Shown here in pieces: positions 15,044 through 22,691 of a stretch of 36,457 nt of DNA; positions within the stretch are counted from its first letter, which is position 1; every line of letters begins with the position of its first letter. The stretch covers positions 1 through 36,457 of the forward strand of contig NZ_QEQQ01000037.1 in the NCBI RefSeq assembly GCF_003097235.1. Direction: 5' to 3'. The translations under genes and the position numbers were made by a program. Origin of the DNA: Pseudomonas sp. CC120222-01a. Its GTDB lineage: Bacteria > Pseudomonadota > Gammaproteobacteria > Pseudomonadales > Pseudomonadaceae. Below the pieces are notes generated by a model that saw only the letters and a list, made by a program, of their open reading frames with translations, was not told the DNA's origin and ran no database searches.

Positions 15044-17152
15044 ATGCCGGGCATAGAAGCCTTAGCCGAACGGCTGTCGACCTACCTGGGCCCCGAACAG
15101 GTCAACCTGGTTCGCCGCGCCTATTTCTACGCCGAACAGGCACACGACGGGCAGCGCCGCCGCAGCGGCGAGCCCTACGTGACCCATCCGCTGGCAGTGG
15201 CCAGCATCCTCGCCGACATGCACATGGACCATCAGAGCCTGATGGCCGCCATGCTGCACGACGTGATCGAAGACACCGGCATCGCCAAGGAAGCCCTCTG
15301 CCAGCAGTTTGGCGAGACCGTGGCCGAACTGGTCGATGGGGTCAGCAAGCTGACCCAGATGAACTTCGAGACCAAGGCCGAGGCGCAGGCCGAAAACTTC
15401 CAGAAGATGGCCATGGCCATGGCCCGCGATATCCGCGTGATCCTGGTCAAGCTGGCCGACCGCCTGCACAACATGCGCACTCTTGAAGTGCTGTCTGGCG
15501 AAAAACGCCGGCGCATCGCCAAGGAAACCCTCGAGATCTACGCCCCCATCGCCAACCGCCTGGGCATGCACACCGTGCGCGTGGAGTTCGAGGACCTCGG
15601 CTTCAAGGCCATGCACCCGATGCGTTCGTCGCTGATCCACCGGGCGGTGAAGAGCGCACGCGGCAACCGTAAAGAGATCGTCGCCAAGATCGAGCACTCG
15701 CTGGCCAACTGCCTGGCCGCAGACGGCATCGAGGGCGAGGTCAGCGGCCGGCAGAAACACCTCTATGGCATCTACAAGAAGATGCGTGGCAAGCGCCGCG
15801 CCTTCAACGAGATCATGGACGTGTACGCCTTCCGCATCATCGTCGACAAGGTCGACACCTGCTACCGCGTGCTCGGCGCCGTGCACAACCTGTACAAGCC
15901 GCTGCCCGGTCGCTTCAAGGATTACATCGCGATCCCCAAGGCCAACGGCTACCAGTCGTTGCACACCACGCTTTTCGGCATGCACGGCGTGCCCATCGAG
16001 ATCCAGATCCGCACCCGCGAAATGGAAGAGATGGCCAACAACGGCATCGCCGCGCACTGGCTGTACAAGTCCAACGAGGACGAGCAACCCAAGGGCAGCC
16101 ATGCCCGGGCGCGTCAGTGGGTCAAGGGCATCCTCGAGCTGCAGCAGCGTGCCGGCAACTCGCTGGAATTCATCGAAAGCGTGAAGATCGACCTGTTCCC
16201 GGACGAGGTCTACGTGTTCACGCCCAAAGGCCGGATCATGGAGCTGCCCAAAGGCTCCACCGCCGTCGACTTCGCCTACGCGGTGCACACCGACGTTGGC
16301 AACAGCTGCATCGCCTGCCGCATCAACCGCCGCCTGGCGCCGCTGTCCGAGCCGCTGCAGAGCGGCTCGACGGTGGAAATCGTCAGCGCCCCGGGCGCAC
16401 GGCCGAATCCGGCCTGGCTCAATTTCGTGGTCACCGGCAAGGCGCGCACGCACATTCGCCATGCCCTCAAGCAGCAGCGCCGCTCCGAGTCGATCAGCCT
16501 CGGCGAGCGCCTGCTGAACAAGGTGCTGACCGGTTTCGACAGCAGCCTGGAGAAAATCCCCCAGGAGCGTATCCAGGCGATTCTCGCCGAGTACCGCCTG
16601 GAGCTGATCGAGGACCTGCTCGAAGACATCGGCCTGGGCAACCGCATGGCCTACGTGGTCGCCCGCCGCCTGCTGTCGGCCGAAGGCGAACAGCTGCCAG
16701 CGCCGGAAGGCCCGCTGGCGATCCGCGGAACCGAAGGCCTGGTGCTGAGCTACGCCAAGTGCTGCACGCCGATCCCGGGCGACCCGATCGTCGGCCACCT
16801 GTCAGCAGGCAAAGGCATGGTCGTGCACCTGGAAAACTGCCGCAACATCAGCGAAATTCGCCACAACCCGGAGAAGTGCGTACAGCTCTCGTGGGCCAAG
16901 GACATCACTGGCGAATTCAACGTCGAGCTGCGTGTCGAGCTTGAACACCAGCGCGGCCTGATCGCCCTGCTGGCCAGCAGCGTCAACGCTGCCGACGGCA
17001 ACATCGAGAAGATCAGCATGGACGAACGCGACGGCCGTATCAGCGTGGTCCAACTGGTGGTCAGCGTGCACGACCGTGTGCACCTGGCGCGTGTGATCAA
17101 GAAGCTGCGTACCTTGACCGGCGTGGTCCGCATCACCCGCATGCGTACGTAG
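15044..17152 (+). CDS. spoT: Bifunctional (p)ppGpp synthetase/hydrolase SpoT
   Basis: SpoT controls levels of the alarmone (p)ppGpp, mainly by hydrolysis, with synthesis under carbon, fatty-acid or iron limitation. The 702-residue protein has the whole RelA/SpoT order: an intact HD hydrolase domain (first about 190 residues; His72-Asp73 in MLHDVIEDTG), the synthetase domain (about 220-350, with RFKDYIAIPKANGYQSLHT), a TGS domain (about 385-445, VYVFTPKGRIMELPKGSTAVDFAY), a helical/zinc-finger region (YAKCCTPIPGD) and a C-terminal ACT domain. The intact HD motif separates it from RelA. AGAGGTG lies upstream of the start. It is cotranscribed with rpoZ and probably with ridA, 23 bases downstream. 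Confidence 0.98.
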   Translation: MPGIEALAERLSTYLGPEQVNLVRRAYFYAEQAHDGQRRRSGEPYVTHPLAVASILADMHMDHQSLMAAMLHDVIEDTGIAKEALCQQFGETVAELVDGVSKLTQMNFETKAEAQAENFQKMAMAMARDIRVILVKLADRLHNMRTLEVLSGEKRRRIAKETLEIYAPIANRLGMHTVRVEFEDLGFKAMHPMRSSLIHRAVKSARGNRKEIVAKIEHSLANCLAADGIEGEVSGRQKHLYGIYKKMRGKRRAFNEIMDVYAFRIIVDKVDTCYRVLGAVHNLYKPLPGRFKDYIAIPKANGYQSLHTTLFGMHGVPIEIQIRTREMEEMANNGIAAHWLYKSNEDEQPKGSHARARQWVKGILELQQRAGNSLEFIESVKIDLFPDEVYVFTPKGRIMELPKGSTAVDFAYAVHTDVGNSCIACRINRRLAPLSEPLQSGSTVEIVSAPGARPNPAWLNFVVTGKARTHIRHALKQQRRSESISLGERLLNKVLTGFDSSLEKIPQERIQAILAEYRLELIEDLLEDIGLGNRMAYVVARRLLSAEGEQLPAPEGPLAIRGTEGLVLSYAKCCTPIPGDPIVGHLSAGKGMVVHLENCRNISEIRHNPEKCVQLSWAKDITGEFNVELRVELEHQRGLIALLASSVNAADGNIEKISMDERDGRISVVQLVVSVHDRVHLARVIKKLRTLTGVVRITRMRT

Positions 17153-17175
17153 TCCGCCAACCGCAAGGAGTCATC

Positions 17176-17556
17176 ATGAGCAAGACCGTAATCAACAGCG
17201 ACAAGGCCCCTGCCGCTATCGGCACCTACTCCCAGGCGATCAAGGCCGGCAACACCGTCTACATGTCGGGCCAGATCCCGCTGGACCCGAAGACCATGGA
17301 ACTGGTCGAAGGCTTCGAAGCCCAGACCGTACAGGTGTTCGAGAACCTCAAGTCCGTGGCTGAAGCGGCTGGCGGTTCGTTCAAGGACATCGTCAAGCTG
17401 AACATCTTCCTCACCGACCTGAGCCACTTCGCCAAGGTCAACGAGGTGATGGGCCGCTACTTCGAACAGCCCTACCCAGCCCGCGCCGCCATTGGCGTTG
17501 CTGCACTGCCGAAAGGCGCCCAGGTCGAAATGGACGCCATTCTGGTCATCGAATGA
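17176..17556 (+). CDS. ridA: RidA family reactive intermediate deaminase
   Basis: RidA proteins hydrolyse reactive enamine/imine intermediates such as 2-aminoacrylate released by PLP enzymes, protecting other PLP enzymes. The 126-residue protein has the YjgF/YER057c/UK114 signature near its C terminus: YPARAAIGVAALPKGAQVEMDAILV, with the catalytic Arg in PARAA. Trimer-site residues such as Tyr in GTYSQAI are also present. It follows spoT with a good ribosome-binding site (AAGGAG), as in other Pseudomonas genomes. Confidence 0.97.
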   Translation: MSKTVINSDKAPAAIGTYSQAIKAGNTVYMSGQIPLDPKTMELVEGFEAQTVQVFENLKSVAEAAGGSFKDIVKLNIFLTDLSHFAKVNEVMGRYFEQPYPARAAIGVAALPKGAQVEMDAILVIE

Positions 17557-17611
17557 TGCCCCTGGTGACGGGCAGCCTGCCCGTCACCCTCCTCTGCAAG
17601 GTTATCCCGTC

Positions 17612-18337
17612 ATGCGTCAAGCACTGCCCCTCGCGCTGGCAGCCCTGCTTCTGGGCGGCTGCGCCAGCCACAAACCCGAAGATTTCAACGGCACCTGGAT
17701 CAACCAGGACGCCATCAAGGCCGCCATCAAGGGCGACAGCCTGCGCCAAGCCCTGAACGAACACGGCCCGGTCTTCGAATGGAAGCTCGACGTGAGCAGC
17801 CAGCGAGCCAGCTACAGCAATGGCTTCGAGGCGGCCGACGGCCAGCTGAGCGCCAACGACAAGCAATGGCAGGCCAGCTTCCCGGGCGGCCAGACCGAAT
17901 TGCTGGCACTCGACGGCGACGAACTCGAAGCCACCGACCAGAGCGGCGCCAAGCAGACCTTCGTGCGCGCCAAGCAGCCCGGCAATACGCCGCTGGGTGG
18001 CAGCTTCGAGAAGGCGCTGTACCAGGCCTACCTCGGTGGCGACTGGAAGATCATCGAGGGTCAGGGCAAGGGCGCCACCGTACACTTCAGCGATACCGGC
18101 AACGTCACCGGCCTGCCAGGCCCTGACCGTTTTGCCCTGTGCCTGGCCGGTGACTGCGCCAGCATGGGTGGCAACAACGACAGCCTGTGGCTGGAGCGCA
18201 ATCAGCGCGGCGCGCCGTTCATCTTCAAGCGTGATGGCAACAAGATGGCGATCTTCCAGGCGGTGAACACTGCCCAGTCGGACGAGATTCCGCAGCTGGC
18301 AGCCGGCGCCCAGCAGTGGGTGCTGGAGCGGGACTGA
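17612..18337 (+). CDS. Putative outer-membrane lipoprotein of unknown function
   Basis: A 241-residue protein with a type-II signal peptide: the hydrophobic stretch LPLALAALLLGG ends in a lipobox LGGC with Cys17 as the likely lipidation site, followed by Ala-Ser, which favours the outer membrane. The mature part is polar, begins with FNGTWINQDAIKAAIKGD, and shows no enzymatic motif that I recognise. It has two cysteines (in ALCLAGDCASMGG) that could form a disulfide. ATG 17612 is chosen because it gives a complete signal peptide; the frame continues upstream into ridA without family support. It lies 55 bases after ridA in the same direction and is probably the end of that transcript. Confidence 0.85.
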   Translation: MRQALPLALAALLLGGCASHKPEDFNGTWINQDAIKAAIKGDSLRQALNEHGPVFEWKLDVSSQRASYSNGFEAADGQLSANDKQWQASFPGGQTELLALDGDELEATDQSGAKQTFVRAKQPGNTPLGGSFEKALYQAYLGGDWKIIEGQGKGATVHFSDTGNVTGLPGPDRFALCLAGDCASMGGNNDSLWLERNQRGAPFIFKRDGNKMAIFQAVNTAQSDEIPQLAAGAQQWVLERD

Positions 18338-18365
18338 AGACCGCTCTCAGACCGAACGCCATCTC

Positions 18366-18481
18366 TGTGGGAGCGGCCTTGCGTCGCGAAAGGGCTGCGA
18401 AGCAGCCCCGGCAATCTATGCGGCGAAGCTGAAACCTGGGGCCGCTTCGCGCCCCTTTCGCGACGCAAGGCCGCTCCCACA
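18366..18481. repeat. Inverted REP pair with perfect 29-bp arms
   Basis: The arms 18366-18394 and 18453-18481 are perfect inverted copies (TGTGGGAGCGGCCTTGCGTC and so on). Inside, each is followed by its own GC-rich hairpin sequence (GGGCTGCGAAGCAGCCCC and GGGGCCGCTTCGCGCCCC). The pair lies between the convergent lipoprotein and YeeZ-like genes and could end both transcripts. Confidence 0.88.
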
Positions 18482-18489
18482 ACTAGAGA

Positions 18490-19347
18490 TCAGCGCTTGC
18501 CTTCCAGAATCACCGCATAGCCTTCCTTGTAGCTCGGATACTCCGGCGCCCAGCCCAACGCCCGCACCCGGGCATTGCTGCAACGCTTGCTGCCAGTACG
18601 GCGCACCCGCTGCTCATCGGACCACTCGGTAACTCCCATGTACTCCCGCAGCCAGGCCACCACATCGGCCAGCGGTGCCGGGTCGTCGTCGACGCCGATG
18701 TAGCAATCCTCCAACGCCACACCTTCGGCATCGGCCTGCAGCAGGTACGCCATCAGGCTCGCCGCATCCTCGGCATGAATCCGGTTGCCATACAGCGGCG
18801 GCTCTTCGGCCACCCGATAGCCCTGCCGCACCTGGCTCAGCAGCCACTCGCGACCCGGGCCGTAGATGCCGGTCAGGCGAATCACGCTGGTAGGCATGCC
18901 GCTGGCCAGCGCCAAGCCTTCGGCCTCCAGCATCACCTTCCCGGAATACCCTTCAGGTTCGGTGGGTGCGGTTTCGTCGATCCATTCGCCTTCCTTTTGC
19001 GCGAACACGCTGCTGCTGGAGACGAACAGCAAGCGCCGTGGGCGCTGACCACGCTCGGCCAGCCACGCCAGCACATGGCGCAAACCATCGACGTAAGCGG
19101 CTTGATAACCCGCCTCGTCATGCTGGCTGGCGGCGACGCAATACACCAGGTAGTCCGGCGAACGCTGTGGCCATGCCTGTGGAATGGCAGGGTCGGACAG
19201 GTCGGCAGCGATCGGCGCGATGCCCTCAGGCAACTGCTCGACCGAGCGGCGAAGGCCACTGATTTGCCAGCCTTTGGCCAGCAGCTGGCGGGCCAAACGG
19301 CCGCCTACATCACCACATCCCACGATAATTGCGGAAAGGTCTGACAT
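18490..19347 (-). CDS. YeeZ-like NAD(P)-binding SDR-fold protein
   Basis: A 285-residue protein of the extended or atypical short-chain dehydrogenase/NAD-dependent epimerase group, most like YeeZ. The Rossmann motif GCGDVGGRLARQL is near the N terminus and is followed by a basic GLRRS stretch that suggests NADP. The segment FVSSSSVFAQKEG stands where the family has its catalytic Ser, but the usual YxxxK is replaced by YSGKVMLE, where Tyr and Lys are three apart instead of four, so oxidoreductase activity is uncertain. IRLTGIYGPGREW is typical of the family. ATG 19347 is chosen over GTG 19350 because AGGGAG is seven bases upstream of the ATG. Substrate unknown. Confidence 0.85.
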   Translation of the reverse strand: MSDLSAIIVGCGDVGGRLARQLLAKGWQISGLRRSVEQLPEGIAPIAADLSDPAIPQAWPQRSPDYLVYCVAASQHDEAGYQAAYVDGLRHVLAWLAERGQRPRRLLFVSSSSVFAQKEGEWIDETAPTEPEGYSGKVMLEAEGLALASGMPTSVIRLTGIYGPGREWLLSQVRQGYRVAEEPPLYGNRIHAEDAASLMAYLLQADAEGVALEDCYIGVDDDPAPLADVVAWLREYMGVTEWSDEQRVRRTGSKRCSNARVRALGWAPEYPSYKEGYAVILEGKR

Positions 19348-19435
19348 CACAAAACTCCCTAGACCAAAGGATCAGGCTAGCCGTATTACACGATAGGCGG
19401 CTAGACCGTAGGTGAAAAAAGCAACAAGATTACTT

Positions 19436-19464
19436 TTGTTAACAAGAATTACTTGCAATAATGG
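19436..19464 (+). promoter_or_regulatory. Candidate exbB-exbD-tonB promoter with a Fur-like AT-rich operator
   Basis: TTGTTA (19436-19441) and TAATGG (19459-19464) are 17 bases apart in an AT-rich island unlike the flanking DNA. The overlapping stretch AAGAATTACTTGCAATAAT (19444-19462) matches the 19-base Fur consensus at only about 9 positions by my count, so Fur control is suggested mainly by gene function (iron uptake energising genes). Confidence 0.35.
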
Positions 19465-19538
19465 CACCCCTATCTGTTCTCGGCCTATCTCGAGGCCTTG
19501 GAGAACGCACACTTTCTTCTTCATCAGGTCCGGCCAGC

Positions 19539-20504
19539 ATGACACGTACTCAACCTTCCGCTTCGCCAACCCCGTCGCGCGCCTGGCGCGCCATCGCCGC
19601 GCTGATGTTCAGCCTGGTGCTGGCCCCGGTGGCCATGGCCGATGAGCCTGCTGCTAACACCGCCGCCCCGGCTGCTGCTGCCGCAGCTACCCCTGCCACT
19701 CCAGCACCTGCTGCTGTCGAAGGCCAGGCCGCGACGCCGGTCGATGCACCTGTCGCCGCTGATCCGGCCGTTCAGGAACTGGTTGAAGACACCTCGCTGG
19801 GCATGGCCCACGACCTGTCCCCATGGGGCATGTACAAGAACGCTGACATCGTCGTCAAAATCGTGATGATCGGCCTGGCCATCGCCTCGATCATCACCTG
19901 GACCATCTGGATCGCCAAGGGCTTCGAGCTGATGGGCGCCAAGCGCCGCCTGCGTGGCGAGATTGCCGCGCTGAAGAAGTCGGTAAGCCTGAAAGAAGCC
20001 AGCACCGTCTCCAATAAAGAAGGCACCCTGGCCCACACCCTGGTCCACGACGCCCTCGAAGAGATGCGCCTGTCGGCCAATGCCCGCGAGAAAGAAGGCA
20101 TCAAGGAACGCGTCAGCTTCCGCCTGGAGCGCCTGGTAGCCGCCAGCGGTCGCGCCATGAGCAACGGCACCGGCGTGCTCGCCACCATCGGTTCCACCGC
20201 GCCGTTCGTCGGCCTGTTCGGTACTGTGTGGGGCATCATGAACAGCTTCATCGGTATCGCCAAGACCCAGACCACCAACCTGGCCGTGGTTGCCCCAGGT
20301 ATCGCCGAGGCCCTGCTGGCCACTGCACTGGGCCTGGTCGCCGCGATCCCGGCCGTGGTCATCTACAACGTCTTCGCCCGCTCCATCGCCGGCTACAAGG
20401 CACAGGTGTCCGACGCCTCCGCCCAGGTGCTGCTGCTGGTCAGCCGTGATCTGGACCACCAGGGTGGCGACCGCGCCGCCCCGCACATGGTGAAAGTGGG
20501 GTAA
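19539..20504 (+). CDS. exbB: TonB-system proton channel subunit ExbB
   Basis: ExbB forms with ExbD the inner-membrane proton-driven motor that powers TonB-dependent uptake of siderophores, heme and vitamin B12. The 321-residue protein has an N-terminal signal-like segment (residues 16-34, ending VAMA) and an Ala/Pro-rich periplasmic stretch, a long N-terminal extension common in Pseudomonas ExbB. Three membrane helices follow: about residues 103-127 (VVKIVMIGLAIASIITW), a second in the segment FVGLFGTVWGIMNSF and a third around EALLATALGLVAAIPAVV, the MotA/TolQ/ExbB core. ATG 19539 is preferred over ATG 19461, which lies inside the candidate promoter and would give an odd leader. exbD follows after three bases. 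Confidence 0.95.
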   Translation: MTRTQPSASPTPSRAWRAIAALMFSLVLAPVAMADEPAANTAAPAAAAAATPATPAPAAVEGQAATPVDAPVAADPAVQELVEDTSLGMAHDLSPWGMYKNADIVVKIVMIGLAIASIITWTIWIAKGFELMGAKRRLRGEIAALKKSVSLKEASTVSNKEGTLAHTLVHDALEEMRLSANAREKEGIKERVSFRLERLVAASGRAMSNGTGVLATIGSTAPFVGLFGTVWGIMNSFIGIAKTQTTNLAVVAPGIAEALLATALGLVAAIPAVVIYNVFARSIAGYKAQVSDASAQVLLLVSRDLDHQGGDRAAPHMVKVG

Positions 20505-20507
20505 ACC

Positions 20508-20936
20508 ATGGGCCTGCATCTCAACGAAGGTGGCGACGACCTCACCGAAAACCACGAAATCAACGTTACGCCGTTCATCGACGTGATGCTGGTGCTGCTG
20601 ATCATCTTCATGGTCGCAGCCCCGCTGGCCACGGTCGACATCAAGGTCGACCTGCCCGCCTCGACTGCCAAGCCGGCACCGAGGCCCGAGAAACCGGTGT
20701 TCGTCAGCGTCAAGGCCGACCAGAAGCTGTATGTCGGCGACGATCAGGTACCTGCCCCCGAACAGCTTGGCCCGATGCTCGACGCCAAGACCAAGGGCGA
20801 CAAGGAAACCACCATCTTCTTCCAGGCCGACAAGGGCGTGGATTACGGTGACCTGATGGAAGTGATGAACAACATGCGCGCGGCCGGCTACCTCAAGGTC
20901 GGTCTGGTAGGTCTCGAGACGGCAGCCAAGAAATGA
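20508..20936 (+). CDS. exbD: TonB-system protein ExbD
   Basis: ExbD is the single-span partner of ExbB. The 142-residue protein has a short cytoplasmic N terminus, then a membrane helix whose start holds the proton-carrying aspartate Asp25 (NVTPFIDVMLVLLIIFMV), and a periplasmic domain (about 45-142) ending GLVGLETAAKK. It starts three bases after the exbB stop codon, and its own stop overlaps the tonB start by four bases (ATGA), so the three genes are one translationally linked unit. Confidence 0.98.
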   Translation: MGLHLNEGGDDLTENHEINVTPFIDVMLVLLIIFMVAAPLATVDIKVDLPASTAKPAPRPEKPVFVSVKADQKLYVGDDQVPAPEQLGPMLDAKTKGDKETTIFFQADKGVDYGDLMEVMNNMRAAGYLKVGLVGLETAAKK

Positions 20937-21667
20937 CGAAACCGCGCTCAAACGTGGCGCGCTACGCTGGCAGCCTGGCGATCGTGCTGGGCGTGCACGT
21001 GGTCGCCGTGCTGCTGACGCTCAACTGGTCGGTGCCCCAGGCCATCGAGTTGCCCCCGGCAGCCATGATGGTCGAACTGGCACCGCTGCCCGAGCCCGCG
21101 CCGCCGCCACCACCGAAAGCCGCCCCACAGCCACCGGCACCGGTCGAAGAGCCACCGCTGCCCAAGCTGGTCGAGGCGCCGAAACCGAAGATCGCCATCG
21201 CCAAGCCGCCCAAGCCGAAGCCCAAGCCTCAGCCACCGAAGCCTGAGAAGAAGCCTGAGCCGCCGAAGGATGAGCCACCGGCCAAGGAACAGGTAGCCGA
21301 TACGCCGCCAAGCAACACGCCACCGCAGAAGTCGGCGGCACCGGCGCCAAGCATCGCCTCCAACAGCCAGGCGCTGCCAACCTGGCAGAGCGACTTGCTG
21401 CGCCACCTGGCGAAGTACAAGCGCTATCCGGAAGATGCTCGCCGTCGCGGCCTGCAAGGCATCAACCGCCTGCGCTTCGTGGTCGACGCCGAAGGTAAGG
21501 TGGTTTCCTACTCCATGGCAGGCGGCTCCGGCAGCGCGGCCCTGGACCGGGCGACCATGGAAATGATCCGCCGCGCCGGCACGGTACCCAAGCCTCCCGC
21601 CGAGTTGCTGACCAATGGCACGATCGAAGTAGTGGCACCGTTCGTCTACTCGCTGGACCGCCGCTGA
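20933..21667 (+). CDS. tonB: Energy-transducing protein TonB
   Basis: TonB carries energy from ExbBD across the periplasm to outer-membrane receptors. The 244-residue protein has an N-terminal membrane anchor (about 12-30, with conserved His22 in LGVHVVAVLLTL), a long proline/lysine-rich spacer (about 45-125: PPPPPK, PKPKPKPQPPKPEKKPEPPK) and a C-terminal TonB domain (about 150-244) with YPEDARRRGLQGINRLRF and the final VVAPFVYSL. It overlaps exbD by four bases. No strong terminator is visible before oxyR. Confidence 0.97.
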   Translation: MTKPRSNVARYAGSLAIVLGVHVVAVLLTLNWSVPQAIELPPAAMMVELAPLPEPAPPPPPKAAPQPPAPVEEPPLPKLVEAPKPKIAIAKPPKPKPKPQPPKPEKKPEPPKDEPPAKEQVADTPPSNTPPQKSAAPAPSIASNSQALPTWQSDLLRHLAKYKRYPEDARRRGLQGINRLRFVVDAEGKVVSYSMAGGSGSAALDRATMEMIRRAGTVPKPPAELLTNGTIEVVAPFVYSLDRR

Positions 21668-21761
21668 TACTTTTGTTTCTGTCACAAATCGGCAAGTCTG
21701 ATAACGTGCGTCTATCGATTGCAGCCGCTATGCTGGGCCCGCAACTTCATGGACGCACGTT

Positions 21762-22688
21762 ATGACCCTCACAGAATTACGCTACATCGTCACGCTCGCC
21801 CAGGAGCAGCACTTCGGCCATGCTGCCGAGCGCTGCCACGTCAGCCAGCCGACCCTGTCGGTCGGCGTGAAGAAGCTTGAGGACGAGCTTGGCGTGCTGA
21901 TCTTCGAGCGCAGCAAGAGCGCGGTGCGCCTGACCCCGGTCGGCGAAAGCATCGTGGCCCAGGCGCAGAAGGTACTGGAGCAAGCCCAGGGCATTCGCGA
22001 GCTGGCCCAGGCTGGCAAGAACCAGCTGACCGCCCCGCTCAAGGTCGGCGCCATCTATACGGTCGGCCCGTACCTGTTCCCGCACCTGATCCCTCAGCTG
22101 CACCGGGTGGCGCCGCAGATGCCGCTGTATATCGAAGAAAACTTCACCCACGTGCTGCGCGAGAAGCTGCGCAACGGCGAGCTGGACGCAGTGATCATCG
22201 CCCTGCCGTTCAACGAAGCCGATGTGCTGACCCTGCCGCTGTACGACGAGCCTTTCTGTGCGCTGATGCCGGCCGACCACCCGTGGACGGCGAAGAAGAC
22301 CATCGACACTGCCATGCTCAACGACAAGAGCCTGCTGCTGCTCGGCGAGGGCCACTGCTTCCGCGATCAGGTGCTGGAAGCCTGCCCGACGCTGAACAAA
22401 GGTGGCGAAGGCTCCAAGCACACCACGGTCGAGTCCAGCTCGCTGGAAACCATCCGCCACATGGTCGCGTCCGGCCTGGGGGTGTCGATCCTGCCGCTGT
22501 CGGCCGTGCACAGCCATCACTATGCGCCTGGGATCATCGAAGTGCGTCCGCTTACCCCGCCTGCACCGTTCCGTACCGTGGCCATTGCCTGGCGCGCCAG
22601 CTTCCCGCGGCCGAAGGCGATCGAGATCCTTGCCGACTCGATCCGCCTCTGCTCGGTGGCCAAGCCGCCTGTGGAACAACCGGCCTGA
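21762..22688 (+). CDS. oxyR: Peroxide-sensing LysR-type regulator OxyR
   Basis: OxyR is a thiol-based sensor of hydrogen peroxide that activates katA/ahp-type defences when a disulfide forms. The 308-residue protein has the N-terminal helix-turn-helix (MTLTELRYIVTLAQEQHFGHAAERCHVSQPTL) and, decisively, the two sensor cysteines at Cys199 and Cys208 (GHCFRDQVLEACP), exactly the positions of the well studied enzymes. recG begins three bases after its stop codon, so the two are probably cotranscribed, an arrangement conserved in pseudomonads and linking the oxidative stress response to a recombination helicase. Confidence 0.97.
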   Translation: MTLTELRYIVTLAQEQHFGHAAERCHVSQPTLSVGVKKLEDELGVLIFERSKSAVRLTPVGESIVAQAQKVLEQAQGIRELAQAGKNQLTAPLKVGAIYTVGPYLFPHLIPQLHRVAPQMPLYIEENFTHVLREKLRNGELDAVIIALPFNEADVLTLPLYDEPFCALMPADHPWTAKKTIDTAMLNDKSLLLLGEGHCFRDQVLEACPTLNKGGEGSKHTTVESSSLETIRHMVASGLGVSILPLSAVHSHHYAPGIIEVRPLTPPAPFRTVAIAWRASFPRPKAIEILADSIRLCSVAKPPVEQPA

Positions 22689-22691
22689 TCC

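Noticed and set aside
15062..16798. Long minus-strand frame opposite spoT
   Set aside because: It mirrors spoT exactly, with no independent evidence.
19461..19538. ATG 19461 as the exbB start
   Set aside because: It lies within the likely promoter and would add 26 residues before the signal-like segment.
21668..21761. OxyR-type binding site (CTAT/ATAG half-sites) before oxyR
   Set aside because: Two CTAT half-sites exist at 21712 and 21728, but their spacing does not match the known four-element pattern.
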